In this document: positions 25,208 to 33,956 of the stretch, in pieces | How the letters are laid out: each line of letters starts with the position of its first letter | Position numbering within the stretch: the stretch's first letter is position 1 | Assembly (NCBI GenBank): GCA_963842575.1 | Contig: CAWJGS010000004.1 | Span: 124,001 to 188,000 of the forward strand | Reading direction: 5' to 3' | DNA: 64,000 nucleotides | Source: JACDER01 sp963842575 | GTDB lineage: Bacteria; Actinomycetota; Thermoleophilia; Gaiellales; Gaiellaceae | The notes under the pieces: generated by a model | Seen by the model: the letters and a program-made list of their open reading frames with translations, nothing else | Databases searched by the model: none | Told to the model about the DNA's origin: nothing | Position numbers and translations under genes: made by a program

Positions 25208-27283
25208 CTATCTGGCTCTGGCAGCCGCGGCGCGCCGACGCGCGGCGCTGCGCATGAGCATGACCTGGCCCGGCTTCGCCCGCTCGCCCTTCTTCGTCCC
25301 GATCCGCTTCCAGATCCCGTCGGAGCCGAGCTCCCAGGCGGACGCGTTGTCCTCGAGCAGCGCGTCGATCGTCGACCCGAGCCGGTTGCAGAGCCGCCGG
25401 TCCTCGACGGGGACGACGAGCTCGAGCCGGTTGTCGAGGTTCCGCGGCATGAGGTCCGCGCTGCCGATGAAGTAGAGGGAGTCGTCCCCACGCTCGAAGT
25501 TGAAGATCCGGCTGTGCTCGAGGAAGCGGCCGAGCACGCTGCGCACGCGGATGTTCTCACTCATCTTCTTCACGCCCGGACGCAGCGAACAGAGCGCGCG
25601 GACGATCAGGTCGATCTCGACTCCGGCCTGTGACGCCGCGTACAGCTCGTCGATGATCGCCGGGTGCGTGAGCGCGTTGACCTTGAGCCGGATCCGCCCG
25701 GGCTTGCCGGCGGAGACGGCCTTCGCGACCTTGCGGATCTCCTCGATCAGGCGGGAGCGCAGCTCGAAGGGGGCGACGATTACCTTGCGGAACTCCTGCG
25801 GCTTGCCGAATCCGGTCAGGTAGTTGAAGAGGTCGGCCACGTCGGCGGCGATGTCCTCGTCGGCCGTGAAGAGCCCGAAGTCCTCGTACGTGCGGGCGTT
25901 CGAGGCGTGATAGTTGCCGGTGCCGACGTGGACGTAGCGGCGGAGCGTCCCGCCCTCGCGCCGGACGATGAGCGTCGCCTTCACGTGGATCTTCAGGTTG
26001 GCGAAGCCGTAGACGACGTGGACGCCGGCGCGTTCGAGGGCTCTCGACCACTCGATGTTCCGGCGCTCGTCACCGCGCGCCTTGATCTCGACCAGGCACA
26101 CACTCTGCTTACCCTCCTCCGACGCCTCGATCAGCGCCGGTACGAGCGGCGACTCGTCGCTCGTGCGGTACACCGTCGCCTTGATCGCGATCACGTCCGG
26201 GTCGCGGGCGGCCTGCTGGACGAACGCCTCGAACGTCCCCTTGAACGACTCGTACGGCTGCTGGACGAGCAGGTCGCCGCGCGCGATCTCGGCGAACATC
26301 TCGGACGCGCTCGAAGCGTTCGCGAAGCGCGGCGGCACGATCGGGACCCAGGGCTCGTCCTTCAGCTCCGGCCGGTCGAGCGACGAGATCTGGTTCACCT
26401 CGGACAGATCGAGCAGCCCGGAGACCGTGTACACCTGGTCGTTGCCGACGCCGAGCCCAGCCTTCAGCCGCTCGACCATCGCCTTCGACGCAGACGACGA
26501 GACCTCCAGGCGGACACCGTCGCCGAAGCGGCGCCGGCGGAGCTCCAGCTCGACCGCCTCGAGCAGGTCGTCGGCCTCGTCGGAGACCTCGAAGTCCGCG
26601 TCGCGCGTGACGCGGAAGACAGCGCGCTCTGCGATCTCCATCTGCGGGAAGAGCCAGGGGAGGAAGTGGGCAATCACCCGCTCCAGCGGGACGAACAGGC
26701 CGCGCTTGCCGACTTCGACGAAGCGCGGCATCCCCTCCGGGATCTTGACGCGCGCGAAGCGCTGCTCGGCCGTCTCGGGGTCGACCACGAAGACGGCGAG
26801 GCTGAGCGAGAGCGCCGAGATGTACGGAAACGGCTGGCCCGGCCCTACCGCGAGAGGCGTGAGGATCGGGAAGATCTCCCGGTCGAAGATGCTCGCCAGC
26901 TCGTCCCGCTCCGCCTGCGTGCAGTCGTCGACGTTGCCGATCACGATCCCGCGCTCGGCCAGGAGCGGGCTAAGCTCGCGCGCCCAGAGACGGGACTGCT
27001 GCGCGGAGAGGTCGATCACGCGCTTGCGAATCTCGTTCAGCGCCTCCTGCGGTGTCCGCCCGTCGGGCGAGCGAACCGAGATCCCCGACGCCTCCTGGCC
27101 CATCAGGCCGGCGACGCGGATCATGAAGAACTCGTCCACCATGCTCGACGAGATCGCCAGGAACTTGACGCGCTCGAGCAGCGGCAGGCTCACGTCCCCG
27201 CCCAGCTCCAGCACGCGGGCGCAGACGTCGATGAAGGAAAGCTCTCTGTTCAGGAGCCTCTCTCGCGGCTCGGTCGAATTCAT
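25208..27283 (-). CDS. ppk1: Polyphosphate kinase 1
   Basis: About 691 residues. RERLLNRELSFIDVCARVLE is the N-terminal domain start, and the two phospholipase-D-like domains carry LKIHVKATLIVRREGG (autophosphorylated His) and YVHVGTGNYHASNARTYEDF. VIAIKATVYRTSDES supplies the phosphate-binding Lys/Arg. It polymerises the gamma-phosphate of ATP into polyphosphate. I prefer ATG 27283; a GTG at 27292 would add three residues. It sits 13 nt behind a winged-helix response regulator and ahead of ppx, so it is probably expressed with the Pho response. Confidence 0.97.
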   Translation of the reverse strand: MNSTEPRERLLNRELSFIDVCARVLELGGDVSLPLLERVKFLAISSSMVDEFFMIRVAGLMGQEASGISVRSPDGRTPQEALNEIRKRVIDLSAQQSRLWARELSPLLAERGIVIGNVDDCTQAERDELASIFDREIFPILTPLAVGPGQPFPYISALSLSLAVFVVDPETAEQRFARVKIPEGMPRFVEVGKRGLFVPLERVIAHFLPWLFPQMEIAERAVFRVTRDADFEVSDEADDLLEAVELELRRRRFGDGVRLEVSSSASKAMVERLKAGLGVGNDQVYTVSGLLDLSEVNQISSLDRPELKDEPWVPIVPPRFANASSASEMFAEIARGDLLVQQPYESFKGTFEAFVQQAARDPDVIAIKATVYRTSDESPLVPALIEASEEGKQSVCLVEIKARGDERRNIEWSRALERAGVHVVYGFANLKIHVKATLIVRREGGTLRRYVHVGTGNYHASNARTYEDFGLFTADEDIAADVADLFNYLTGFGKPQEFRKVIVAPFELRSRLIEEIRKVAKAVSAGKPGRIRLKVNALTHPAIIDELYAASQAGVEIDLIVRALCSLRPGVKKMSENIRVRSVLGRFLEHSRIFNFERGDDSLYFIGSADLMPRNLDNRLELVVPVEDRRLCNRLGSTIDALLEDNASAWELGSDGIWKRIGTKKGERAKPGQVMLMRSAARRRAAAARAR

Positions 27284-27296
27284 CCCGGCCACGTTA

Positions 27297-28013
27297 CTAC
27301 GGTGACGTCTTCGTCACCGGGTCGAGCTTGTAGCCCACCCCGAATCTGGTCTGGATGAAGGTGTGCTCGCCGGCGCGCTGGTCGATCTTCTGGCGCAGCT
27401 TGCGGACGCACACGTCCACCGTGCGGTCGCGGTGCGTCTCCCGGCGCCCCCACACCTTCTGCAGCAGCTCGTCCCGGGTGACGACGCGGCCCTGCTCGAG
27501 CCCGAGCGCGTACAGGAGCCGGAACTCGGTCGGCGTGAGCTCCGCGTTCTCGCCGTTCACGTACGCCTGCACGTTGGCCGGGTCGATCCGCAGCTCCTCG
27601 ATCTCGATCGGCTCGCCGCGGGCCGGCTCCTGAGCGCGCACGCCGCGCCGGGCCGCCGCGCGAACGCGTGCGACCAGCTCCTTCATCGAGAACGGCTTGA
27701 CGAGGTAGTCGTCGGCGCCGAGCTCGAGCGCGTGGACGCGGTCGTGCTCCGTCCCGCGTGCGCTCACGACGATGATCGGCGTTCCGATCCCCTCCTCGCG
27801 CGCCCGCTCGATCACGTTCCAACCGTCCAGCTCGGGCAGCATGAGGTCGAGGACGCAGACGTCTGGGCGCTCGAAGCGCAGCCGTGTCAGACCGAGCTCG
27901 CCGCGCGCGATCCAGAGCGGATCGAAGCCTGCCGCGCGCAGATGGTGGACCATCCCCTGCGCGATGATTGCGTCGTCTTCGACGATCAGGACTTTCCCCA
28001 TGGTTACGGTCAT
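27297..28013 (-). CDS. OmpR/PhoB-family response regulator, likely PhoP/RegX3-like
   Basis: 238 residues. Receiver with LIVEDDAIIAQG, phospho-acceptor in VCVLDLMLPELDG and LVKPFSMKEL; C-terminal winged helix with LTPTEFRLLYALGLEQGRVV, DRTVDVCVRKLRQKID and FGVGYKL. It leads the ppk-ppx operon, and a PhoR-like kinase is divergent 57 nt away; three 11-bp repeats lie between them. This context strongly suggests the phosphate-starvation regulator, but the sequence alone could also fit another OmpR-type regulator. ATG choices at 28013 or 28001 exist. Confidence 0.9.
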   Translation of the reverse strand: MTVTMGKVLIVEDDAIIAQGMVHHLRAAGFDPLWIARGELGLTRLRFERPDVCVLDLMLPELDGWNVIERAREEGIGTPIIVVSARGTEHDRVHALELGADDYLVKPFSMKELVARVRAAARRGVRAQEPARGEPIEIEELRIDPANVQAYVNGENAELTPTEFRLLYALGLEQGRVVTRDELLQKVWGRRETHRDRTVDVCVRKLRQKIDQRAGEHTFIQTRFGVGYKLDPVTKTSP

Positions 28014-28048
28014 AATGGCCTCGAATCCCGCCGGATCGGGTGCCCCGG

Positions 28049-28081
28049 CGGTAGAGAACTGGTGAATAGATGGTAAAGAAC
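28049..28081 (-). promoter_or_regulatory. Pho-box-like array of three 11-bp direct repeats
   Basis: On the minus strand the units GTTCTTTACCA, TCTATTCACCA and GTTCTCTACCG follow each other with exact 11-bp spacing and a shared T(T/C)(T/A/C)ACC core. This is the form of actinobacterial PhoP boxes (11-nt direct repeats). It lies about 36 bp upstream of the response regulator, so autoregulation is likely. It covers the ATG at 28070 of the divergent kinase, which raises the chance that the kinase starts further in. Confidence 0.6.
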
Positions 28082-29038
28082 CTGCTGAGACGTAGGTCTG
28101 CTCGTGCTGAAGACGAGGCGATGCGTCTGGATGCGGCCCGCGGGCGTATCCTCATCGAGGAGAGCGGGGAGATCCTCGTCGTGCTGGACGAGAGCGAGCG
28201 AGTCGTCCTCGCCAGCCGCCGGGCGTGGGACACGGTCGACGGCCTGGCGGTGGGCGAGCTCGTCCCGGAGGAGCTCGTTCGGCCCGAGCACCGGCCGCCT
28301 CCGATCCTCACCCCCTACGAGCTGAACGGCCGGCGCGAGCTGCTCCTGCGCCTGCCAGAGCCCGACCTGTCCGCCTACGAGGAGCTGCGCTCCGGCTTTA
28401 CGGCGGTCGTCTCGCACGAGCTGCGGACGCCGCTCGCGCGCCTGCTCGCGCTGCTCGAGACCGCGCTTCTCCCCGGCACCGACCAGACCGCGCTCGTCGA
28501 CCAGGCGAGGCTGGAGGTCGAGCAGATCCGCGAGCTGATCGACGAGGTGCTCTTCCTGAGCGAGCTCGAGACGGGCCGCGAGGTCGTATCGCTGGGGCGG
28601 ACGCGCGCGCTTCCCGTCCTGCGAGAGGTGCTCGAGGGGCTGCAGGACGCGGCCGGGCGGGCCGGCGTCAGGATGCGCGCCGAGGGGGACGAGGACGTCG
28701 AGCTCCCCCTACGCCCGCGCATGCTCCGCGTGGTTGCCGAGAACCTCACGGAGAACGCGATCCGGTACGCGGGCGCAGGCGCCGAGTTCACGCTCTCGGT
28801 CGAGGAGGTCGACGGCGGGACGCTGCTCCGAGCGACGGACACCGGCACGGGCGTCCCCCGCGAGGAGCTTGGGCGCCTCTTCGAGCGCTTCTACCGCGCC
28901 GACCGGGCGCGCGCGTCGCGCGGCACCGGCCTCGGCCTCGCGATCGTCAAGCACATCGTCACCTCCGCCGGCGGGACGATCGAGGCGCGCGGCGGTCCGG
29001 GCGAGGGCCTCGAGATCCGCTGCTTCTTCAGTCGTTAG
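28070..29038 (+). CDS. PhoR-like soluble histidine kinase
   Basis: 322 residues from ATG 28070, or about 305 from a later ATG near 28121. A short PAS-like region (GEILVVLDESERVVLASRRAW) precedes HisKA with VVSHELRTPLARLLALLE and an HATPase domain with AENLTENAIRYAG, TDTGTGVPREELG and GTGLGLAIVKHIV. No transmembrane segment is visible, as in SenX3/PhoR-type kinases that have lost or lack membrane helices. It is divergent from its presumed partner regulator. PhoU and Pst, the usual inputs, are encoded 4 kb downstream. Overlaps the convergent phosphoesterase by 11 nt. Confidence 0.88.
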   Translation: MVKNLLRRRSARAEDEAMRLDAARGRILIEESGEILVVLDESERVVLASRRAWDTVDGLAVGELVPEELVRPEHRPPPILTPYELNGRRELLLRLPEPDLSAYEELRSGFTAVVSHELRTPLARLLALLETALLPGTDQTALVDQARLEVEQIRELIDEVLFLSELETGREVVSLGRTRALPVLREVLEGLQDAAGRAGVRMRAEGDEDVELPLRPRMLRVVAENLTENAIRYAGAGAEFTLSVEEVDGGTLLRATDTGTGVPREELGRLFERFYRADRARASRGTGLGLAIVKHIVTSAGGTIEARGGPGEGLEIRCFFSR

Positions 29039-29846
29039 CGAGCGGCGGGCTCTTCGCCGGCGGGACGAAGACGTCGGTGTGACGGGCGGACAGTTCCTCG
29101 GGCCAGTCGCGTGGATACTCGCCGAGGCTGCGTCCCTCGCCCCCCGGGATGCGCAGCTCGACCGAGATGCGGTTGTCCTCGATCCTGATGAGGTTGTAGG
29201 CCGGGTGCGGGAAACCGCGCACGCGCAGCGTCGAGACGGTGCCCGAATGGACGATGAACATCCCGGCCACGGGCCACACGTACGGCACGTGACGGTGGCC
29301 CGAGAGGACGAGGTCGACGTGCAGCTGTCGCAGGAGCGCGATCACGTCTCCCGCGTCGAGCACCTGGTTGCGCTCCCGGCCGGTACCCGGAACCGGCATC
29401 AGATGGTGGTGGCAGACGAACACGCGCAGGTCGGCGGAGCCGTCGAAACCCTCGGCGATCCACCCGTAGTGCTCGCGCCCGACCTCCCCCTCGTCGATGT
29501 CGGGCTTGGAGGTGTCGACGGCGACGAGCGCGACATCGACGCCGCCGAGCTCCGCGCGCAGCCGCGAGTCGCGCGCGCCGAATTCCTCCTCGAAGCGGAT
29601 GTAGCCCACGTTGCGGGCGTCGTGGTTGCCGGGCACGAGCACGATCTCGGGACATTCGATCGCGGCAAGCTCCTCGCGGGCCTCCGGGTACTGGTCGGGA
29701 TAGCCGTCGTCGGTCAGGTCTCCCGCGACGACCACGAGATCCGGCGCCGCCGCGTTGACCTCCTCGATCGCCGCACGCAGGAGCTCGAGGCGGAAGCGCG
29801 CACCGCCGACGTGCACGTCCGATAGCTGGGCGATCAGCATGTCCAT
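29028..29846 (-). CDS. Calcineurin-like metallophosphoesterase (CpdA/Icc-like)
   Basis: 272 residues. All blocks of the two-metal phosphoesterase site are present: IAQLSDVHVG, VVVAGDLTDDG, VLVPGNHDARN, VCHHHLMPVPG and LVLSGHRHVPY. The close relatives are cyclic-nucleotide phosphodiesterases and phospholipid/phosphate-ester hydrolases. With Pho-box-like repeats about 100 bp upstream it probably scavenges phosphate or clears a cyclic nucleotide; the first is favoured by context. Start at ATG 29846 or ATG 29840. No signal peptide is seen, so it should be cytosolic. Confidence 0.9.
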   Translation of the reverse strand: MDMLIAQLSDVHVGGARFRLELLRAAIEEVNAAAPDLVVVAGDLTDDGYPDQYPEAREELAAIECPEIVLVPGNHDARNVGYIRFEEEFGARDSRLRAELGGVDVALVAVDTSKPDIDEGEVGREHYGWIAEGFDGSADLRVFVCHHHLMPVPGTGRERNQVLDAGDVIALLRQLHVDLVLSGHRHVPYVWPVAGMFIVHSGTVSTLRVRGFPHPAYNLIRIEDNRISVELRIPGGEGRSLGEYPRDWPEELSARHTDVFVPPAKSPPLAND

Positions 29847-29947
29847 GAGTGTCTCAGAAGTGGGTCGAGGGGAGCGCGGCCTTGACCCTTGGCGGAGCTC
29901 CCCTCGCTTGTGGCACTGGCGGGAGTGTTTCCGAGCTTGTCGCCGCC

Positions 29948-29980
29948 GTGGGTAACAGGTTGGTGAATCCCCGGTATCGA
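29948..29980 (-). promoter_or_regulatory. Pho-box-like array upstream of the metallophosphoesterase
   Basis: Minus-strand units TCGATACCGGG, GATTCACCAAC and CTGTTACCCAC repeat with 11-bp spacing, and TACC, TCACC and TTACC fall at the same offset in each. The pattern matches the array at 28049-28081. It lies about 100 bp upstream of the phosphoesterase start, in the gap after pstS1. Confidence 0.5.
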
Positions 29981-29990
29981 GCCGTTAAAC

Positions 29991-30023
29991 GCGAACGGCG
30001 CCGCGGGGGGCGGCGCCGTTCGC
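29991..30023 (-). terminator. Terminator hairpin downstream of pstS1
   Basis: A perfect 14-bp stem, GCGAACGGCGCCGC against GCGGCGCCGTTCGC, with a 5-G loop, 20 nt beyond the pstS1 stop. No clear T-run follows, as often in high-GC genomes. Confidence 0.7.
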
Positions 30024-30043
30024 GTGCTTCGTGAGGAGGACGG

Positions 30044-31063
30044 TTAGTGCACCTGGGTGAGCGTCTTGACCGCCTTGGTCTGGACGACCTTGGGGATCGC
30101 GACGAAGAGAAGCTTCCTCGCCCCCGCGACCGTCTGGCCCTTGGTCAGCGCCCACTTCACGAACGACTTCGTTTCAGCGCTCGTGCCCGACTTCTGCAGG
30201 ATCGCGTATGTGAACGTGCAGATCGGATAGGCGTTCACGTACTTCTTGTTCGCCGGAGGATCGACGATGTGCATCTCGTTGTCCGCCGGGACCTTCTTGA
30301 CCAGCGCCGCCGCGGCGTCGATCGAGCGCAGGCCGGGCGTCGTGTACTTGCCGGCCGCGTTCTTGACGCGGAAGAACTTCAGATGGTTCTTCAGCGAGTA
30401 GGCGACGTCCACGTAGGTCAGGCCGCCCTGTGTCTGCTTCACGGTGTTGGCGACGCCCGAGCTGCCGCGCGCGCCGGTGCCGGCCGGGAAGCTGACCTGC
30501 GTGCCGATACCCACCTTGTTCTTGAACCCCTTGCTGACCTTCGACAGGTAGTCCGTGAAGTTGTAGGTCGTGCCGCTCCCGTCGGAGCGGAAGACCGGCG
30601 TGATCTTCACGTGCGGGATGGTCTTGCCCTTGTTGATCTTCTTGATCGCCGCGTTGTCCCAGAAGTCGATCTGGCCGAGGTAGATCTTGGCCAGGATCGG
30701 CCCGGTCATGTTGAGACCGGGCGACGCGCCCGGAATGTTGTAGGCGATGGACGTCGCCGAGAGGCCCCACGGAATCTGGACGCACGGGCACGCGCCCTTC
30801 TGGTCCGGGGTCAGGGGAGCATCGCTCGCCCCGAAGTCGACCTGGTGGTTCGTGATCGCGTTGATCCCGGCGCCCGAGCCGACCGCGCTGTACGAGATCG
30901 ACGAAGCCTTGTAATTCGTGGTCCAGAGCGCAACGAGTGGCGCAACAAACGACGATCCGGCTCCCTTCAGCGTGCCTGTCGGCCGCGCGCCGGCCGTGCC
31001 CGCTACGAAGGCGACGGCCACGCCGGCCGCGAGCACCGCAGCAAAGAGCGTCTTCTTGCTCAA
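30044..31063 (-). CDS. pstS: Phosphate ABC transporter substrate-binding protein
   Basis: About 339 residues. The mature part begins TGTLKGAGSSFVAPLVALWT and has the phosphate-binding segments SYSAVGSGAGINAI and DFGASDAPL, plus RSDGSGTTYNFTDYLS. I prefer the TTG at 31063 because GGAGAGGAG lies just upstream and it yields a clean signal peptide (SKKTLFAAVLAAGVAVAFVA); an ATG at 31090 is the alternative. There is no lipobox, unlike the second PstS at 34627, so it may be secreted or wall-associated. Divergent from pstC. Binds phosphate for PstCAB. Confidence 0.95.
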   Translation of the reverse strand: MSKKTLFAAVLAAGVAVAFVAGTAGARPTGTLKGAGSSFVAPLVALWTTNYKASSISYSAVGSGAGINAITNHQVDFGASDAPLTPDQKGACPCVQIPWGLSATSIAYNIPGASPGLNMTGPILAKIYLGQIDFWDNAAIKKINKGKTIPHVKITPVFRSDGSGTTYNFTDYLSKVSKGFKNKVGIGTQVSFPAGTGARGSSGVANTVKQTQGGLTYVDVAYSLKNHLKFFRVKNAAGKYTTPGLRSIDAAAALVKKVPADNEMHIVDPPANKKYVNAYPICTFTYAILQKSGTSAETKSFVKWALTKGQTVAGARKLLFVAIPKVVQTKAVKTLTQVH

Positions 31064-31144
31064 GGAAATCTCCTCTCCTGTCTCACTCATGCCAGGGTTC
31101 GCCGTGAGGATGCCGCCCTGGCCTGGCCGGTTGGGACGCCGGAA

Positions 31145-31172
31145 GGTTGAGTTTGTGTATCGGAGTGGTGAA
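31145..31172. promoter_or_regulatory. Weak Pho-box-like repeats in the pstS-pstC divergent promoter
   Basis: Minus-strand TTCACC (31167-31172) and CAACC (near 31145-31150) are spaced 22 bp apart with a poor match (ATACA) midway. This is a degenerate version of the 11-bp pattern seen at 28049 and 29948. Position between divergent pst genes makes it plausible, but sequence support is modest. Confidence 0.3.
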
Positions 31173-31213
31173 GGCGCCGAAACGGCGCGTTTCAGCGAGT
31201 ACGCTCGCGGTCC

Positions 31214-32173
31214 TTGACCGCCGTACCGACAGAGTTCCCCGCCGGGCGGCGATTCGGCGACCGCATCGGCGACAACACGCTCAAGGTCCTCACCGGAGCG
31301 GCCGGGGTAGGCGTTGTCGTCCTCATCGGGGCGATCGCCTGGAAGGTCATCGACGGGAGCACGCTCTCCTTCTCGGAGTTCGGGCTCGGGTTCCTCGTCC
31401 ACTCCGTCTGGGACCCGGTCCACAACGATTTCGGCGCCCTCTCGTTCATCTACGGGACGGCGGTCACGTCGTTCATCGCGCTTCTCCTGGCCGCGCCGCT
31501 TGCAATCGGGATCGCGCTCTATCTGACCGAGCTGGCGCCGCGCGCCGTGCGCGAGGTGATCGGCGCCCTCGTCGAGATGCTGGCGGCGATCCCGAGCGTG
31601 ATCCTCGGGTTGTGGGGGATCCTGATCCTCGGTCCTTTCATGCTGAACCACCTCGAGCCGTGGCTCCAGTCGTTCCTCGGCTGGCTCCCGCTCTTCAGCG
31701 GGAGCCCCGACCAGAAGGGGATCCTGCCCGCCGCGATCATCCTCACGATCATGGCCGTCCCGATCATCGCGAGCGTCGCGCGCGAGCTGTTCATCAGCGT
31801 GCCGGACGATCTGAAGGACGGGGCGCGCGCGCTCGGCGCGACCCGCTGGGAGGTCGTGCGAGGCGTCGTCCTCCAGTACACGCGCGCGGGCCTCGGGGCC
31901 GCCGTCATCCTCGGGCTCGGCCGCGCCCTGGGCGAGGCGATCGCGGTCACCCAGGTGGTCGGCGGAACGGTCAACATTTCGAGGTCGCTTTTCGCGAGCG
32001 GCGACACTCTGGCCAGCCGCATCGCAGCCCAGTACGCCGGCTTCGAGACCAATTTGCAGCTGTCGTCGCTCTTCTACCTGGCGGTGATCCTGCTCGTCTT
32101 CTCGCTGATCATCAACCTGATCGCGCAGCTGATCGTCCGTAGGTTCGAATTCCAGCGGACTGGCGGGACCTGA
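31214..32173 (+). CDS. pstC: Phosphate ABC transporter permease PstC
   Basis: 319 residues, six membrane helices. The ABC permease EAA loop reads LKDGARALGATRWEVVRGVV, and ALVEMLAAIPSVILGLWG is the typical PstC helix. TTG start at 31214, since no ATG precedes the conserved region and the protein then has a short hydrophilic N-terminus. Forms the membrane channel with PstA. First gene of pstC-pstA-pstB-phoU-pstS2. The pstA ATG overlaps its stop by 1 nt (TGATG). Confidence 0.97.
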   Translation: MTAVPTEFPAGRRFGDRIGDNTLKVLTGAAGVGVVVLIGAIAWKVIDGSTLSFSEFGLGFLVHSVWDPVHNDFGALSFIYGTAVTSFIALLLAAPLAIGIALYLTELAPRAVREVIGALVEMLAAIPSVILGLWGILILGPFMLNHLEPWLQSFLGWLPLFSGSPDQKGILPAAIILTIMAVPIIASVARELFISVPDDLKDGARALGATRWEVVRGVVLQYTRAGLGAAVILGLGRALGEAIAVTQVVGGTVNISRSLFASGDTLASRIAAQYAGFETNLQLSSLFYLAVILLVFSLIINLIAQLIVRRFEFQRTGGT

Positions 32174-33084
32174 TGGCGACGACACCTCCGAACATCGATC
32201 CGCGCGCGGCGGTGCTCTTCCAGACCGACAAGCGGCTGCGCCGGCGGCGGATCGTCAACAGGCTCATGGAAGCGCTGGGCACGCTCGCTTCACTCCTGGC
32301 CGTAGCCGTCCTCGTCATCGTCGTGGCGTCGGTGGTCAAGAACGGGTGGAGTGCCTTCAGTGTCGACTTCTTTACGACCTCGCCGTCGAGCTCGGGATTC
32401 GGCACCGCGGAGGGCGGGATCCTGCCCTCGATCGTCGGCAGCTTCCTGCTGGTCCTGATCGCGACGATCTTCGCGCTTCCGATCGGGGTGATGGTCGCGA
32501 TCTTCGTCAGCGAGCTGGCGCCACGAAAGCTCGCGGACACAATCCGGCTGGCGCTGGACGTCATCAACGGGCTCCCGACGATCGTGACCGGCATCTTCAT
32601 CTTCAGCGTGCTCGTGCTCGCCCAGGGGCAGAGCGCGATCGCCGGCGGTCTGGCGCTCGCGATCATCGGCCTGCCGCTCGTCGCCCGCTCGGCGCAGGAG
32701 GTGCTGCGACTCGTCCCGTCGTCCTACCGCGAGGCCGGGCTCGCGCTCGGCGCCCCGCGGTGGCGCACCATCCTCGGCGTCATCCTCCCGACCAGCTTGG
32801 GCGGGATCCTGACCGGGACGACGCTCGCGATCGCGCGCGTTGCCGGCGAGACCGCTCCGCTGCTGTTCACCTGCTCGCTTGCGATCACGACCAGTGTCAC
32901 CTGGGACCCCAGGGAGCCGGTCCAGTCGATGCCGCTCACGATCTTCACGAGCGCCGAGCAGCCGGATCCCTCCTTCCACGCGCAGGCATGGGCGACCGGC
33001 GCCGTCCTGCTCGGCTTCGTCCTGATCGTCAGCCTCATCTCCAAGTTTTTCCTCGCCCGCAGCCGACGTAAGCTGGCCCGATGA
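32173..33084 (+). CDS. pstA: Phosphate ABC transporter permease PstA
   Basis: 303 residues, six membrane helices. A basic N-terminal stretch (KRLRRRRIVNRL) precedes the first helix. The EAA loop is YREAGLALGAPRWRTILGVI and the helix IRLALDVINGLPTIVTGIFI is typical of PstA. Pairs with PstC. The stop overlaps the pstB start by 4 nt. Confidence 0.97.
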   Translation: MATTPPNIDPRAAVLFQTDKRLRRRRIVNRLMEALGTLASLLAVAVLVIVVASVVKNGWSAFSVDFFTTSPSSSGFGTAEGGILPSIVGSFLLVLIATIFALPIGVMVAIFVSELAPRKLADTIRLALDVINGLPTIVTGIFIFSVLVLAQGQSAIAGGLALAIIGLPLVARSAQEVLRLVPSSYREAGLALGAPRWRTILGVILPTSLGGILTGTTLAIARVAGETAPLLFTCSLAITTSVTWDPREPVQSMPLTIFTSAEQPDPSFHAQAWATGAVLLGFVLIVSLISKFFLARSRRKLAR

Positions 33085-33956
33085 CGCAGGAGGACCCCAT
33101 GACACAGACGGATACGATGGTGAACGTGGCACCGATCGAGATCGCTCAGCGGCGTGAGCGACCCCAGAACACGGCGGCGCGCGAGACGGTCTTCGATATC
33201 CAGAACCTGTCCGTCTCGTATGGGAAGACGCCTGCGATCAAGGACGTCTCCTTCGAGATCTACCACAACAGGGTCACGGCGATCATCGGGCCGTCGGGCT
33301 GCGGGAAGAGCACGTTCATCCGCACGCTGAACCGGATGAACGACCTGGTTCCCAGCGCCAAGGTCGAGGGAGAGGTGCTCTACCACGGCGTCGACCTGTA
33401 CGCGCCCAAGGTCGATCCGGTGCAGGTGCGCCGGCGGATCGGGATGGTCTTCCAGAAGCCGAACCCGTTCCCGAAGTCGATCTACGACAACGTCGCCTGG
33501 GGCCTGCGCGTGCTCGGGATGAAGGACAACATGGACGATCGCGTCCAGCACGCTCTCGAGCAGGCGGCGCTGTGGGACGACGTCCGCCACCGCCTCAAGA
33601 AGAGCGCGCTCGGCCTCTCGGGCGGCCAGCAGCAGCGGCTCTGCATCGCCCGCGCGCTCGCCGTCGAGCCCGAGGTGCTGCTGATGGACGAGCCGGCGTC
33701 CGCGCTCGACCCGATCGCGACCTCGCGGATCGAGGATCTGATGCACGAGCTGAAGAACGAGTACACGATCGTCGTCGTGACGCACAACATGCAGCAGGCC
33801 GCGCGCGTCGCCGACATGACCGCGTTCTTCGGGCTGGAGGTGCTCGCGGACAAGTCGCGGACAGGCATCCTGGTCGAGTACGACCAGACCGACAAGATCT
33901 TCACCCAACCCGCGGACAAGCGGACCGAGGACTACGTCACAGGGAGATTCGGTTGA
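33081..33956 (+). CDS. pstB: Phosphate ABC transporter ATP-binding protein
   Basis: 291 residues. Walker A GPSGCGKST, Q-loop VFQKPNPFPKSIYDNVAWGL (the NPFP segment is typical of PstB), signature LSGGQQQRLCIARAL, Walker B VLLMDEPASALDP and switch His in VVVTHNMQQAARVAD. An N-terminal tail of about 35 residues precedes the domain, so internal starts such as ATG 33102 are possible. Powers phosphate import and takes part in Pho signalling through PhoU. Confidence 0.98.
   Translation: MTQEDPMTQTDTMVNVAPIEIAQRRERPQNTAARETVFDIQNLSVSYGKTPAIKDVSFEIYHNRVTAIIGPSGCGKSTFIRTLNRMNDLVPSAKVEGEVLYHGVDLYAPKVDPVQVRRRIGMVFQKPNPFPKSIYDNVAWGLRVLGMKDNMDDRVQHALEQAALWDDVRHRLKKSALGLSGGQQQRLCIARALAVEPEVLLMDEPASALDPIATSRIEDLMHELKNEYTIVVVTHNMQQAARVADMTAFFGLEVLADKSRTGILVEYDQTDKIFTQPADKRTEDYVTGRFG

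Noticed and set aside
30044..32185. Upstream extension of the pstS frame over pstC
   Set aside because: The extension is rich in Arg, Asp and Glu and antisense to pstC; the signal peptide and ribosome site set the true start near 31063.
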